Shown: positions 37,396 to 50,342, counted from the stretch's first letter. The stretch: 64,000 nucleotides of DNA from Motacilla alba alba (GCF_015832195.1 NC_052027.1:20062688-20126687); one strand, 5' to 3'. Numbers and translations are program-made. The notes: a model not told the origin generated them from the letters alone.

Positions 37396-39308
37396 CTCTC
37401 TCTCCCTTGCTCACTCTCCTGCAAGGTTCAGGAAAGAGTCCATTTCCTGGAGGGCCAGGGGACCACGCTGCTGATGACGTGGTGACCTGGTGATTGATTC
37501 TGTTCCCTAAGATGAACCTAACCCCTCCCCTTGAGGTTTCCTAGCCCTTCTCATTTGTTTTGGCTGGCTGTTTGCTGCCACCTTGCTGAGATTTTCCTTT
37601 TGCTGCTTGAATCTGCTCCAGATTCAGAACCTGAAAGCTGCCAAAGCTCATGACAAGTGAGAGGGAACAAGTGTTGGTTCAGTGCACGGAGAAGCCAGGC
37701 TGGCAGTGGGTGTTGAGGATGTTTTTGGTGTAGTAGCCCACTCTCAGTATGGGCTATGTCTTGCGTTATCTGTGCGTTTTCCCAGGGACAAAAAGCAAAT
37801 GATCTGCTCTCATAACCTGTCTCCTCTCTGCTGCTCCATCAGTTCTAGTGTACAGTGCAGGTTTGTTTGGCCCTGCCTCTCATGGGGCGGAGAAAGTAAA
37901 GTTTAACCTTTAGTAATTCAGTATCTTGGTGTAATTAAGAGAAGGTGGCTCCATGTGGGCTTCCTCAGCCCAGCTCAGAGGCCTGGCTGTGCCTGCAGCT
38001 GGGAGAGAGTCAGCACAAAGCTGTACCCTGATGTGTGGGTGTGCAGGCTGGGCCCTGGAACAGGAGTTAAAGGTGGTGTTCAGCACAGATACTACCCACA
38101 GCGTGCAGATTGAGTGTGTCAATGCAGCCAACACTGCTGGGCATGTGTGTGTGACTGTTGGGTATCGAGTGCGTTAAAAAAGGTGCAGCGGAATTTCAGC
38201 TGTGTGCTGGGGAGCTGCCTGCTGAGGCTGGAAGATACCTTTATCTTGTTTGCCCTCTTATTTCCCGGTTGTAAGACTTGGTTGTTAACTTTCAAACTGC
38301 TGAGCAGCTTTTAACTACTTGTGTGGACTAAAAATGCACCTTCATCAGGCACTAAAATAGCTCCTAACACCTTCCCCGAATTAGTCTGTCAAGCAGGGGA
38401 GAGTTCAGTTCTGCAGCAGTGATGACTGTTGACACAATTTATGTAATTGAAAATAAAACCTTTGTAAGCAGGAGTTTAGAAGCGGCAGAATTGCTCCACA
38501 GGTGTGTGTGGTGCTGTGGAAATGCTGGCTAGCTCAATGTAAACACTTGGAATATAGACTGATGAAAATTTTGGCGTGTCCTTTAAAAGTGAGGTGCTGC
38601 AGAGCCCTGGGAGTTTGGTCACTGGAGGTCAAGCCACGGGAGGTGAAGCAGGGAACCTTTGCTTGGGGAGCTGAGCTGAGCCCCAGGGCTCAGAAAATCC
38701 TCAAAGTGATGAAAAGTAGGGCCTGGTTTTGCAAAGCAAACACGGCACAGCAAATGCATTTGTGACTGTAGCTTGATAACAGGGATGGGTAAACAGACTG
38801 CACCTGGCTTCCTGTTTAGCTGCATTTTTCTTCCATAACTGCCAGTTATGCAAACGGATTAATTTGACAGATTTCTGCCTTTTGTAGGAAGTCATGTTCA
38901 GAACAAGGAAAAGCGTTAATCTAGAATGAAGTTAAAGTTGTTTGTCAGGTGTTGTGCTTGTAAAGAAGATGAATAAACTCTTCCCAGCAGGGAAATGTAT
39001 GCCTTGGACATCACCTATGAAATTAAAGGAGTGCCAAATTCTACAACATGTTTCAAATAATCCAATGTATGAGGTTATTTGTTAGGGTCCATTCTCTGGA
39101 GTCCTGTGGCTGCCCTAAGCCATCAACTTTCATTTAAAACACTTTTTTTAGAAAAATAGGAGACTCACAGTTTTCCTCAGAGAGAAAAACTAAATCTTAA
39201 ATGTTTAAAACCAAACAAAACTCACTGACTCTGTAAAGAGAGAGCAAATTAAAAGCTATTCATTAGACTTTACTGTTTAGATGAGATGTTTGGAAGGAAT
39301 TGTTCTCT

Positions 39309-39510
39309 GTGAGGGTGGGCAGGCCCTGGCACAGGGTGCCCAGAGCAGCTGGGGCTGCCCCTGGATCCCTGGCAGTGCCCAAGGCCAGGCTGGACAGGGC
39401 TTGGAGCACCCTGGGGCAGTGGAAGGTGTCCCTGGCCATGGCAGGGGTGGCACTGGATGGGCTTTCAGAGATCACTTCCAACCCAGTCCATTCTGGGATT
39501 CTGTGATTCA
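39309..39510 (+). mobile_element. CR1 LINE 3'-end fragment
   Basis: The best-preserved member of the GGGCAGTGGAAGGTGTCCC sub-type. The blocks run GGTGCCCAGAGCAGCTGGGG, CCCTGGATCCCTGGCAGTGC, GGACAGGGCTTGGAGCACCC, a CCATGGCAGGGGTGGCACTG block, ATCACTTCCAACCC and an ATTCTGTGATTC tail. The orientation is +. It is about 200 bases long and 5'-truncated. Confidence 0.92.
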
Positions 39511-39612
39511 TGTTTCTGCTCCACTGCTGTTGCAGTCCTTCCCCAGCCACGAAGGCCCTCCGGCAGGGTGGGATGGTGGCAGGGCTGTGGTGGGGTGGCT
39601 GGGAGCGCCTCT

Positions 39613-39697
39613 CCCAGCAGGGTTGGGGAACACCTTTCCCAGCAGGGTTGGGGAACACCTTTCCCAGCAGGGTTGGGGAACACCTTTCCCAGCAGCT
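39613..39697. repeat. 25-bp minisatellite, about 3.4 copies
   Basis: Near-identical copies of CCCAGCAGGGTTGGGGAACACCTTT repeat at a strict 25-base period, starting just after the 39.3 kb CR1 fragment. The high identity between copies suggests recent duplication. Frames through it give GNTFPSRVGEHLSQQGW-like repeats with no coding evidence. Confidence 0.97.
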
Positions 39698-42600
39698 CTC
39701 CTTGGGTGCACCTGCAGAGGTCACTGCAACAAGGAAGAACTGAAGAGGAACGAGACAGCTTGAGGGGATGAGAGCAAAACCAAGGCATTTCTTTTGCTGA
39801 GACTCCCAGAAGTCACTAGAGAGGGCAAAGGAGGCCCTGCTGGAATGTTTTGCAGGAGAAGGGAGAGGAGCAGACAGAAGTATCCTGCTCTGTCACATGC
39901 CCTGAGCTGTTAAAGGAGCGCCTGATGGGGTAGGCTGGGGTTTTGTGTCTATTTAACATTCAACCTGGAGGTGGCTAAATGGGAATGGTTTAAAATAGCC
40001 CCACAGTTGCCATAGATACTTGTCTAAATTGAAAATAGAGGTCTGGCCCAAGCTTGGAGTGTGTCCTCCAAAGCCAGCCTGGGTGTGGGCTAGAGGAGCC
40101 CCACAAAACTGTGGTCCTGCTGGGATTCAGCCCAGGATGGGGATGTCTGGATGTGTTTGATGTCACCAGGCAGCTCCAGCAAGGCTTTGCTTGGGCCTGG
40201 AGACTGGAAGGGAAAAATCCTTCGTGCTTCAAACGCTTTCCTCCCTTTTTTGCCCCGGGAAGTCTGTAGAGCTGGAAAAAACACCATGGAATGCTGCTTT
40301 CGTGGCACTGGGTTTGGTTTTTATTTGTGAAATGTTACTGTGCAACAAAGCAGCAGCAAATTTTAAGTAGTTCAGCTGGATAAAAGCACCCTATTAAGGT
40401 AAATTTGGTTTATTTGTCCCAGGAATGTGTAAGCAAATGCGTGTCTAATTACAGATAAGGCAACTAAGCCTTTCATCTTCTTTCAGGGAAAAAAAAACTC
40501 TGCAAATAATGTGGGAAATGTTGTAGTGAAATGAATGAAGGTCTTTTCAAGGATTTAGTTATCACAGATGAGAGCCCCACTTGAGGGAATTGGTAATGTT
40601 TCTCCCTAGCCTCCGGTTGGATGGATGTTTTGGGACAATTGCAGCTGACTCTGGAAACGCCTCATTTTGAGACAACATTCTGTCCCTCTGCCTTTGGGAG
40701 TTTGTGGTGTCATCTCTGGGTTTGGGATGGGGAGGGCAGGTCTGCAGGGCACGTTGAGGAGGATGGAGGTGTAGGAATCTGACTGAAAAGTGCACACTTA
40801 ACAATGTGCCATGCTTCCTCTCCAATTTCTCACTCTGTAGGTGGTAGAGAATTAGTGCTTAATTACTTGCAGGCTGTGGACAACAACCACCCCCTTAAAC
40901 TGTTTACATTTCTAGATAAGGCTGGAGCTGGATATTCTTTGAGGTTCAGTCCTTCCTAAAATCTATGGGAGATTTTATAGTGCTTATTTTGCTATCATAC
41001 CATGTACGGGATAAATGTTTGTTCCCAAAGAGCTTTTATCTATTAAAAACCCCTGTTCATCCATGTCTACATCCCATTACATATGATAAATCCCATTCAT
41101 GCCATTCAGCTTCCCAGCCTGTGACAAGGCCTAATCAAGGGGCTCGTGCAAATGGGGGAGTTCAGAACTGGGCAGAAAATCAGATCCAAGGTGGAGCCGG
41201 AGCTCTAGACTTGCTTGGATACAAGGAATTATATCTAGCAAATATCACTTGAATAAAACATTAATTTCCCATTATAAAACATAATGTTGCTCTGATAATG
41301 GTTCCTGTTTTGAGTAATCCTAATTTCCTGCATCTCTCTGGTGACTCATCACAGCAGAGCTCTCATCCATTCTGCTCTGCAGATGCTCTCAAGCTGCCTA
41401 TTCCCCATCTGACTCAGCTCCTGTGTATCAGCCTCTCCTCCCATTGCTGTGGAGCTCTGGGAGTGTTTGCCTGCAGAGCACTTCAGCCTCCTTCCAGCCT
41501 AAAGATGACTGGTGCTCCTGGCTGCACTTTTAAATTTAATTCCAATTTTTAACAGGTTTTTGGTTAAAAATTCACATGCCAAAATTTCAGGTTGTCTCAA
41601 GTCTTGGATCTGGAGCCGAGAAGCCCAGATTGCAGAAGTGTGTGTGTCTGTCCTTGTGTGTATCTGTGAGAGGAACCAATCTCTCTTCCTTTCAGATTTT
41701 CAGTGAGTGGTTGCCTGTATAAAACATTCCCAAATGTGATGTCTGCCTCTTACAGTTTTAATTAAACTTCAAGGGCTTAAAAGTGATGAGTGCAAGGGTC
41801 TAAATGGAGACTGTACCTCTCAACTGTCACCTCTGTAACAAGGCCTGAGCTGCTGCTACTGAATTTTATAGGTAAATATAAAGTTTCAAGAAGGCTGATG
41901 CATGGGTGGTGAACTAAGCAACAAAACTACAGGACTCAAAGAAATTTTTGCTGGAGCTTGGAGGGCTGCAGTACTCTGAAGTGCCGTAAGGTCCATGCAG
42001 AATGTTCCACGTGTGAATTCAGAGCCCCCAGAACTGGGACAGAGCTGTGGGCAGGGCTGGCATGACATTTGTGGTGCCAGGGGAGATGTTTGTGAGCTCT
42101 GGGGTTACAACAGAGTATTTTCTGACTCTCTCTGCCATTTGGGCTAAAGGAGAGGAGGGTGCAGGTGTTACCAGCTGTAACTCCCATCAGAATTACCTGG
42201 CTGTAAATAGGCTGTTAAGACTTCCCTCTGCTTCTTGTTAAAGGCTACAAAAATTTGTTGATCCTGAAGAAACACTAAAATATCCTGCCAGGAGGCCTGT
42301 GGGATGTGTGCAAGGAGGAATCTTGCACAGATTAGCCTTTCTTTTTCCTCCCAGTGTTCCCTCTGTGCTGCTGTAGGTGAGGCTTGGGCTGGAGGTTCAT
42401 TCTCCAGCTCCTGGGTAGTGTTGGCGAGCTTTCGCTTCCTTTTTGAAGTCAACCTCACCCTCCTGTGAGCAAGACGGAACCTGGTGTTCAATAAAGGGTG
42501 CACTTCAGTGAATATATAACTGGTTGTGCTTTTCTGGGGCTTTCATTACTCAGGTGAAGCCCATTGAATTGACACTGCCATGGAGCTGCCCTCCTGTCAC

Positions 42601-43397
42601 CTACACCACAAGATGTACGTAGGACTCACTGCACAACAACCTCTTTACTTCTAATTGACTTCTCCACTTTTTTTCTGGCAGTTCTTTAAGCTTCTTAGGT
42701 CATATTTGGGTAAAGTTTTCCTTTCCATACTGAAAGCAATTTCTAGTATTAAAAGTTGCACATGGATGAGAGTTTTCACTGAATGAATGATGACAGAGAG
42801 GGGAGCTTTGGGACAGCGCCATGCTTCATATAGTTCCTTAGATTGTCATGAGGTGGTTACCTCAGCTGTCAGTCTGTTAGGATTACATGACATTTTAAAA
42901 TTATCTCCTTTCCTAGGGCCAAAAAATGATTCAGTCCTCTTGTATATTGTATTACCTCAAGCTCTTGGTATTTATTACATATGCAATCAAGAAAATAACA
43001 GTCTGAGGCTTGTAGAGATTTATTAGGTAGTACTTAATAGCTCTCTGTTTGCTAGTAATTTGGTTCATCAGAATGAGGAATTTGTTTCTGAACTGTCTTG
43101 TAATGAGCCGATAAGCAGGTTTCTCTATCACTGAAACTGTGGCTTGTCACTTCGGGCCTTTGTTTTTACAAATGGAAGTTGTTATCTCTTGGATAGGTAT
43201 CAGCCTGCTGTGGTAGTTTCTACTGGTTTTAATGGAGCTTAAGTTTAAATACCCCAGCTAAAAGAGGGATAAGAACCTTTCTCTTTAGAGATAGTTCTTT
43301 TACTGTGTATTTGGTGCTTGATGGAATTTACACAGCCAGAACGAACCTCTAAATGATTTTCAGTTCTGTGAATAGTGACTTTTTACTTGGGTAGATT

Positions 43398-43482
43398 ATG
43401 ATAGGACAAGGGGGAATGTTTTTAAGCTAAAAAAGAGCAGATTTGGATTTGATATTAGGAAGAAATTGTTCCCTGTTAGGGG
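43398..43482 (+). mobile_element. CR1 LINE internal fragment
   Basis: ATAGGACAAGGGGGAATG, a block resembling TTTTAAACTAAAAGAGGG, then TTTGGATTTGATATTAGGAAGAAATTGTTCCCTGT is the typical CR1 segment some 200-300 bases from the 3' end. The orientation is +. It lacks the 3' tail, so it is either an internal remnant or an eroded copy. Confidence 0.7.
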
Positions 43483-43793
43483 ATGCCTTATGACACTGTA
43501 ATAGCTGGTTTTGCAAGGGCCAGGCAAACAGAGGTATTACTCTGTGACAAGGATTTATGTGACCACAACAGAGGATGAGCAACAAGATGTTTCTGTGTGG
43601 GAAATAAAAGTGGTTTATTAACTGATGGACTAGCTGGGATTTAACCTAGTGCTGCTGAAGCACTGCATATTTGCAGCTGAAGTTGTCTGAAAAGAAGGAA
43701 AGGAACTGAGCAGAGTTGTAAGAGGTGAATTCACCACCTGGGCTCTCAGTCCCTCAGTGCTGGGTTTTACAGGTTCCACAGCAGATCAGAGAG

Positions 43794-44020
43794 TATCACA
43801 GAATTCACAGAATCACTGGGTTGGAAGAGACCTTCAAGATCATCAAGTCCAACCTAGCCCCAGCACCTCAAGTAAACCATGGCACCCAGTGCCACATCCA
43901 GTCTTTTTTTTTTTTTCAGGGATGGTGACTCCCTGGGCAGGCCATTCCAGTACTTTATCTTTCTTTCTGTAAAAGACTTTTTCCTAATATCCAGCCTATA
44001 TTTCCCTTGGTGCAGTTTAG
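43794..44020 (-). mobile_element. CR1 LINE 3'-end fragment, inverted
   Basis: It begins with ATCACAGAATTCACAGAATC and GGTTGGAAGAGACC, followed by TTCAAGATCATCAAGTCCAAC. It ends near AAAGACTTTTTCCTAATATCCAGCC. This is a reverse-complement CR1 3' end. A poly-T stretch at 43904-43916 is inserted in it. It is the left arm of an inverted pair with the next element. Confidence 0.9.
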
Positions 44021-44039
44021 GGAGGAGGAAATTCTTCCA

Positions 44040-44275
44040 TTCTGGGGGAAACAGCCACAAGTTGCACCAGGGAAGGTTTAGGTTTGATATTAGGAAAAAT
44101 TTCTTCATGGAAAGGGTTGTGAGGCTTGGGAGCAGGCTGCCCAGGACAGTGGTGGAGTCACCTGAACATGTTCCAAAACACGTGTGGATGTGGCACTTGG
44201 GGACTGGCTTCGTGGGGAACGGGGTGGTGCTGGGCTGATGGCTGGACTTTTCCAATCTTAATGATTCCATAATTC
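44040..44275 (+). mobile_element. CR1 LINE 3'-end fragment
   Basis: It reads AAGTTGCACCAGGGAAGGTTTAG, GATATTAGGAAAAATTTCTTC, GGCTGCCCAGGACAGTGG, GGATGTGGCACTTGGGGAC and GCTGGACTTTTCCAATCTTAATGATTCC, which is the CR1 3' region in + orientation. It belongs to the same sub-type as the 51.7 kb copy and faces the preceding inverted copy head to head. Confidence 0.92.
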
Positions 44276-44521
44276 CTTTTGCCAAAGCCTGGAAGCTTCT
44301 CTGTGGGATGGGATTTCAAAGCCAGGCAAAGCTGGTGTTCCTCCTCCGGGCTCTGAATGGAACACCATGTATGAGACTGGAGGTTGTTTTAGAGATGTGC
44401 AGCTCTGTGAGTCATTTCTCTTTCACATGCCATGTGGAAGGGGAAAAGCCAGAACAGCAGAGGAGAATCTTTGTGCTGATCCAGTGGGGTCTCCCAACAG
44501 CTTTTAGTTTTGGGGTTTGGG

Positions 44522-44611
44522 TTTTCTTTTCTTTTCTTTTCTTTTCTTTTCTTTTCTTTTCTTTTCTTTTCTTTTCTTTTCTTTTCTTTTCTTTTCTTTT
44601 TTTTTCTTTTT
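44522..44611. repeat. (TTTTC)n pentanucleotide microsatellite
   Basis: About 16 units of TTTTC, ending in a longer T run. The strand is purely pyrimidine on + and purine on -, which allows triplex (H-DNA) formation. Frames through it give FFSFL or KKRKE repeats and are not genes. Confidence 0.98.
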
Positions 44612-45525
44612 CTAATTAGAAATTTGTAATTAAAAGACCCTGCTGCAAAGCCTGTAGATGACACATGGATTGAGGGAGAAGTGAATAGCAGGGAGGCCTG
44701 CACAGGGCTGTGGGAATTGTCTGCACTTTAGTATGCTCAAATGAAAGGTCATTCCTCTTCAGCCAGGAAGGAAAAGGAAAAGCTAATTCTCTCCCTGTCT
44801 GGGAAAGCCACCAGCATTTCATCACACAGGGCTGAAAGCTGCCATGAGGCTTATGGAACAGAGAGTGGGGTGGTGGAAGGTGTACCCAGCACCCCTAATT
44901 CAGCTGTCATTCAGTTTTAAGGCTGCTCTTCCTACGAACAATTACTGTACACAAAATTACTTACCTCTGGGTCCTGGGTTATGATGAACAGCATCAATCC
45001 CTACAGGTAAAAAACTCACTTCCCTCATTTGCAGCTAGTGAAATCCTATGGGAAATAGGAAAAAAATTAGTATTGGGTTAAGGAGATAGAAATGGGCAAG
45101 TAATTGCAGCCTCCTCTCTGTTTTACAAACACAGGTATATTTGGCAGTGCAAATTCTCAGAGATTTTCAAAGAAACACAAAATAGTATGTGATGTGTGGG
45201 GGATTTTTGGTCAATATCCATTTTTTAAGGAAGTCAAAAAGAAGCATAGTAGTAGGTGTAGTTCTTACTTTTTTGTTGCCTTCTTGCCAGGGCAATGGTC
45301 CTTTTTTTTAAGCCTTTTTGTCCTTCAGTTTACTCCAGTTATAATTTATTTACAAATGTATTCCTTGGGAATGTCATTCAAAAGCCATGTGCAATGAGAC
45401 AAGGCAGATTTTCATTTTTCACACAGTCAGGTTAAGCTGTAGAAAGTGAATCAAACAGGACACATGGCTGGCCTCTTTCTTTGGTTTTTTCCTCCTCTGC
45501 TGAAATAAACACATAGGTGAGTGGA

Positions 45526-45597
45526 GGTAAATCCTAACTGAGAGTGCTCATACCTGTGTGGGGGGTAAATCTTCACTCAGAGTGCTCATACCTGTGA
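45526..45597. repeat. 38-bp direct duplication
   Basis: Two copies of a segment carrying GGTAAATC...CT and AGTGCTCATACCTGTG. The core starts at 45543 and 45581, with a few substitutions between copies. Confidence 0.85.
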
Positions 45598-46191
45598 GCT
45601 GGAGCTGGCTGAGCCAGGTCTCAGGGAGGCAGGAGCGCTGATGGACTCTGATAAATCATGCAAACGATGCACACAGTCTGTACCAGCTCCCGCTCAGCTG
45701 GGATGGCAGAGAAGGACAGCTCCAGGCTGGAGGGGCTGATCTGCTGGCTGCCTCCCAGCTGGAGGAGCAGTGTGGGCTGCTCTGGGACCCTGCTGTGTCC
45801 CCAGCCCTGGCAGGGGCTGGACTCTGCCCTGGGACCAGCCCTGGGAACCATTCCAAGCTGGAGGGTCATCCCAGGACCCGTACGTGTCCGGCCGTGCAGC
45901 TCCAGGTGATTTTGGCACTGCTGTGCAGAGCCACGGCTGCAGCCTCCCCTCCCTGGCTTGGCACCAGCCAGGCTTTTGGCACAAGGCTTTTGGCACGAGG
46001 GCTAGCAGGAGGAGTGGCGTGGAGCAGGAACTCCACCGGGACCTTTGGCCTTGCTGGCTGCAGGAGCAGGGCCCTCCCTGCTGCTGTCACAGCCCAGGGG
46101 ACATCAGGTCTGCCACACTTTTGTCATTTCCCATCATCCCTGCACCCTGCATTCCTCAAATCCTGCCACTTACAAAGAGAAAATGAATGTG

Positions 46192-46262
46192 GTTTTTGGG
46201 GTAGTGGTTGGACTTGATAATCTTGAAGGTCTCCTCCAACCGAAATGATTCTGTGATTCTGC
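46192..46262 (+). mobile_element. CR1 LINE 3'-end fragment
   Basis: TAGTGGTTGGACTTGATAATC, TTGAAGGTCTCCTCCAACC and AATGATTCTGTGATTCTGC form a clear CR1 3' terminus with two tail repeats, in + orientation. Only about 70 bases remain. Confidence 0.85.
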
Positions 46263-48032
46263 AAAACATGAAAAATCACCTTTTTATGGGGGAAGATGGT
46301 TTGGAAGGGGGAATTTGTATTGTACCAGCTCTGGTAAGTGAAGATTACCACTATTAAGAGATAAAACAGTTTAAAACATATCAAAAATGCATGTTGGCTT
46401 AGGTCCTGCTTTGAAAAAGAAGAAAAGTATTCTGTGATGTGTGATGGACCCATTTGTTTATCTGAGGTGAAAAAGGAAGGAAAAAGTCATCTGAGATCTG
46501 TCTGATGTGAAGATGATCTGAGCTATGCTGTACATATCTTTAGAGATGGGAATGATACCTCTTGCTAGCAGCCAAAACACTTCTTAAGGCATTGAGGAGA
46601 TTTTCAAGATATGCATAAAGAGAGGTTATTGTGAGTTAGACTGCTGGGATTTAAATTATGGCCATGTTGACGGGAAAGCATCCTCAGCTTGAAGCCATTT
46701 TAATTGATGTCAGGTCAGTCTGTCCTCAGAATTTAAAGTCAGAAAATTGTTGCTAGAAAAGTGGATGCATTGCAGTGTGGAAGAATCACGACAGGCTGGG
46801 CATTTGTGGAGGTGTGACTGGAGTTGTACCTGCAATCAGCAATTAAAACAATTATCAGTGATTATAGCTCAGTAGAATGTCATGTCCCTTGCATTCCTTC
46901 AGCAGGGCTGGTGCTGGATGGTGCTGGGTACACAGTTCCTAAATTCAGTTTGTAAATTGTTTCTGTGCTCCAAACAGGATTGGGAAAATACTACATCAAG
47001 AGTTAAAAAGGTTGAGTCTTTCCTTTTAGAAAATATCACTGGATGTCAAACAAACATACCAAATTAAATTGACTTTTGAAACATATCAAGTGTTTTGGAG
47101 CTATTCTGTGGAAAGAGCATTTGGAAAGTTTTACCTGTCCTTGGTGTTTCTGTTTCAGTTGGCTCTGCACTGTGCTGGCAGAGAGCAGGACAGTTTGGGC
47201 TTTTGGGATGATTTTGTTTGAAGGCAGTTGCTGATTCTTGGGAACGAATGTAACCTTCTGTGTTTAAATGCCAGTGTATTTTCCTCATTTGCAGTTGGTT
47301 TTTATGTACCAAGTCTACTCTACAGAGGTTTGCAAAAAAAAACCCCTTTTTTTATGACTGATTCTCAGTGACAGTTGATGTCATTAAGCCTGTTTGTGTC
47401 ATCGTAAATTGACATGAAGCCTTGGAAAGCTGGAAGTGGCTAAGCAGTTTTTCCACTCACAGGCAATTAGGCAACTATAATGTGGGAACATTGATAGACA
47501 TAAAAGGGATAGAGGTAATGTGGAAAGCAGAATTGTATTTAGGAGGCTTCTTTTCACTCTGTTCAGTATTGAACATTACTTCCTATAGAATTAACTTTCC
47601 TCCATGAATCAAGTCCGTGGAGTTGTGCTAGTCATAACTTTAACAGATGATGGTGAGGAAAAGTAATTAGCCTTCAGTCAGAAATGGTTACACTGTGTGA
47701 GGCAGTGGTGCTTTACACTACGTGCACTGTAAATGTAAGTCATTTTAACATTGCTGGGAATTCATGAAGCTCTGAACTCAGGTTTCCATGTTTTCTCAGG
47801 TTCCTGGAATGTTAACTCTTGGGTTGTGGTGCCAGTCAGTTCTGTGCTGACAGTGAGAATTAGAAGTCATTGAGAAGTCAATGAGCCACTGCACAGGAAT
47901 GAGATCTGTTCCAATTGCATGGATTCAGTGCAAGTGTCACATTACTCTGATTCCATCCCCTGGCTCCAGGGGCTGCACATAGGAATCGTGCAGTGGGGTG
48001 CTGCAGCACAGACACAGCATGTGCAGGTGCTG

Positions 48033-48128
48033 CCAGCAGGATAGGGATCTGCTCTCCAGCAGGGTAAGAGATCTGCTCTGAAACAGGATAAGGGATATGC
48101 TCTCCAGCAGGACAAGGGATCTGCTCTT
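48033..48128. repeat. 24-bp minisatellite, 4 copies
   Basis: The GATCTGCTCT core recurs at 48046, 48070, 48094 (as GATATGCTCT) and 48118, a strict 24-base period. Each copy is preceded by CAGCAGGATAAGG-like sequence. No coding role is apparent. Confidence 0.92.
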
Positions 48129-50342
48129 CCCCAGTACCTGTGGAACATGAGCTCAGGGTTCATGGCACTTGGGAGAGCGCCCTGAGCTCTGGTCCTGACT
48201 GAAAGCAGAACTTCTGCTGAGTCAGTGAGTGGATGTGCACAGAGGTTTGGGGCTGAAAAAGGCAGATTGGGTGAGAAAAGTAGCATCAGTAGTGGTGGCC
48301 TTGATGGATTGTTGTTTTGTGTCCTAACTTGGAGGGAAATTGATTGTTTGTTTTTTGGGTTTTTGGGTTTGTTTTTTTTTTTTTTTTGTTGGAGATTTTC
48401 TGAAGAGATGTGGGAAAAGAGATACCGTTTGAGGGGGAGATAAGGAAAAAGGGTCAAGAAAAACAGGGGTAATGTGTGCAGGTAGGAAAGGGAGAAGACT
48501 AAGGGACTCTAGAGAGGAAAAGCAGTAGTGAAACAGGGAAACCTTCAAGGGTGAGAGCTGCAAGAGTCCAGCTGGACACAGATGAAACTGTTACTGCTGT
48601 AAGGCTGCTGTAGTTACTCCTGTCCCAGCAACTTGGTCACTACTGCTTTGTCACTGTGGGGCCATCCCTGTGTGACAGCCCTGCCTCTACCCCTGCAATA
48701 TGCCTCCACACAAGAAGGGTGAAGAGAGGGGCCCTAACCTGGAAGATGTGGATGGCACTTTTCTGTTATTGAAAATGGCATATTCATATTTTTATGAGAG
48801 CTTTTGTAACAAATTGCCTAGAAAGCTTGTAATCCCAAGAGGGTTTATACTGGCTTTTGTCAGATAGCCAATCTTTCACTATAATGTGGTTGCAGCACAT
48901 TTTACTTGAGTTTATAAACAAACATCTCCTCCCTAAAAGCAGCCTTGCCAAGACACTCTGTTGGTGGTCCTAACCCTTGCAGAAGGGAGCGCAGCTCCCA
49001 GCTCTTGTCCCACAGCTCTGGAGCTGCCCCTGCTTGGCAACTTCAGCCTTTAACTGTGCTGCTGTTACAGAAAAACCTTCTCCGTGACCTTGTGCTGAGC
49101 ATCAGAGCCACAGGGACAGTTAGACCTCAGAAAGCTTTGTCTTATCTATGGGAAGGAGTGGGAAGTCCTTCAAATCAAAATGTATCTTAGATACCTGCAG
49201 CTTGTGCTGGTTGGGTCAGTGGCCTTCCAGAATATTAATGTGTTGAAAGTGTTAAGATTTTACTTCAAACTGTTATGAGGAGTCACCTATCTGATGTGAG
49301 AAGAGTTTCAGGCTTTTGTTTTGGTTTGCAGACACCGTAGGGATATGTGTTGATACACTGCTATCACCATTTATACCTCACCTTCCCTCCACCCCTCTTC
49401 TTTCTCATTGCAGGTTTACAGAGAGTGGCAGAGAGGTCAGATTGTGACCTGTATTTCCTGGTGTGCTCTGTAGTGGAGGGGAGCAGTCCCTCACTCTCCC
49501 CACTGTGTGGCTGTGTTCCGTGTGAAAGCTGATGTCTTGCAGTGGTTGGGAAACAGCTGACAGTTCACCACCAGTGTTTGTTGGCTGGGAGAAGCAGCAA
49601 GTTCAAAGGTGACCCTCTCCCCTGATGAGCAAAGCTGCATTCCTTGCAGGGAGGGGTCTGGCTGGTGCCCAGCCCCTGCCAGAATGTGCTGTCCTGTCCC
49701 ATGGCACCCCACACGTTGCTCCCAGTCCTTCCCACTGGGCTCTGGGCAGTTCAGGGGTGATGGGGCAGGGAGGCTGGGGAGTGCTGTGGCAGCTCCTGGG
49801 TGTCAGGGACAGCCCATGATGCCAAAGCTCACGTCTGCAGTGCAGCAGTTTCATCCCTGAAGTCTCAAAGGGTTTGAGTTTTTCTGAGGTAAGAGAGGAT
49901 TTGCCCTGGCAGGGGTTGGATTTTGAGATGAGGCTTAATGGGTGTAAATGTGACCTGGTGCCTGGTAAGAAGGGTACTTCCCAGAGGAACTCATGTCCTT
50001 TCCTGCCTCCACGGTCCCATTTGGGATGTGCAGGATGTGCTGCTGGGTTTATCTGAGCCCGTTCTCAGGACAAGAGGACTTTTGGGAGGTTAATAGAAAG
50101 AAATTGCATCTGATGAGGAAAATGAGGGGATGCCACGGGCACTTTACTGAGATCTATGGGTTTGCTTGTCAGTGCTCCCTAGTGTTGTATCTTGCTTTTA
50201 AAAATCCATTTCACATCCATTTGTGGTTGCAGACATAGCACAGAATGGTGTAGCTGCTGAACCCAAATAAAAACAAAATAGATCTCGACAGCAAGAAGTC
50301 AAAATTGTAACAATTGCTGGAGAGAGCAAATAGTATGCAGGG

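Noticed and set aside
42168..42503. 111-codon - strand frame rich in Lys/Arg/Glu/Gln, superficially protein-like
   Set aside because: It starts at GTG, has no recognisable motif and lies in intron 2. I could not link it to a retroviral or host family. A protein search would settle it.
43854..44285. 143-codon - strand frame, and a similar one at 51789-52028
   Set aside because: Both are antisense translations of CR1 3' ends, which explains their similarity. They are not a gene family.
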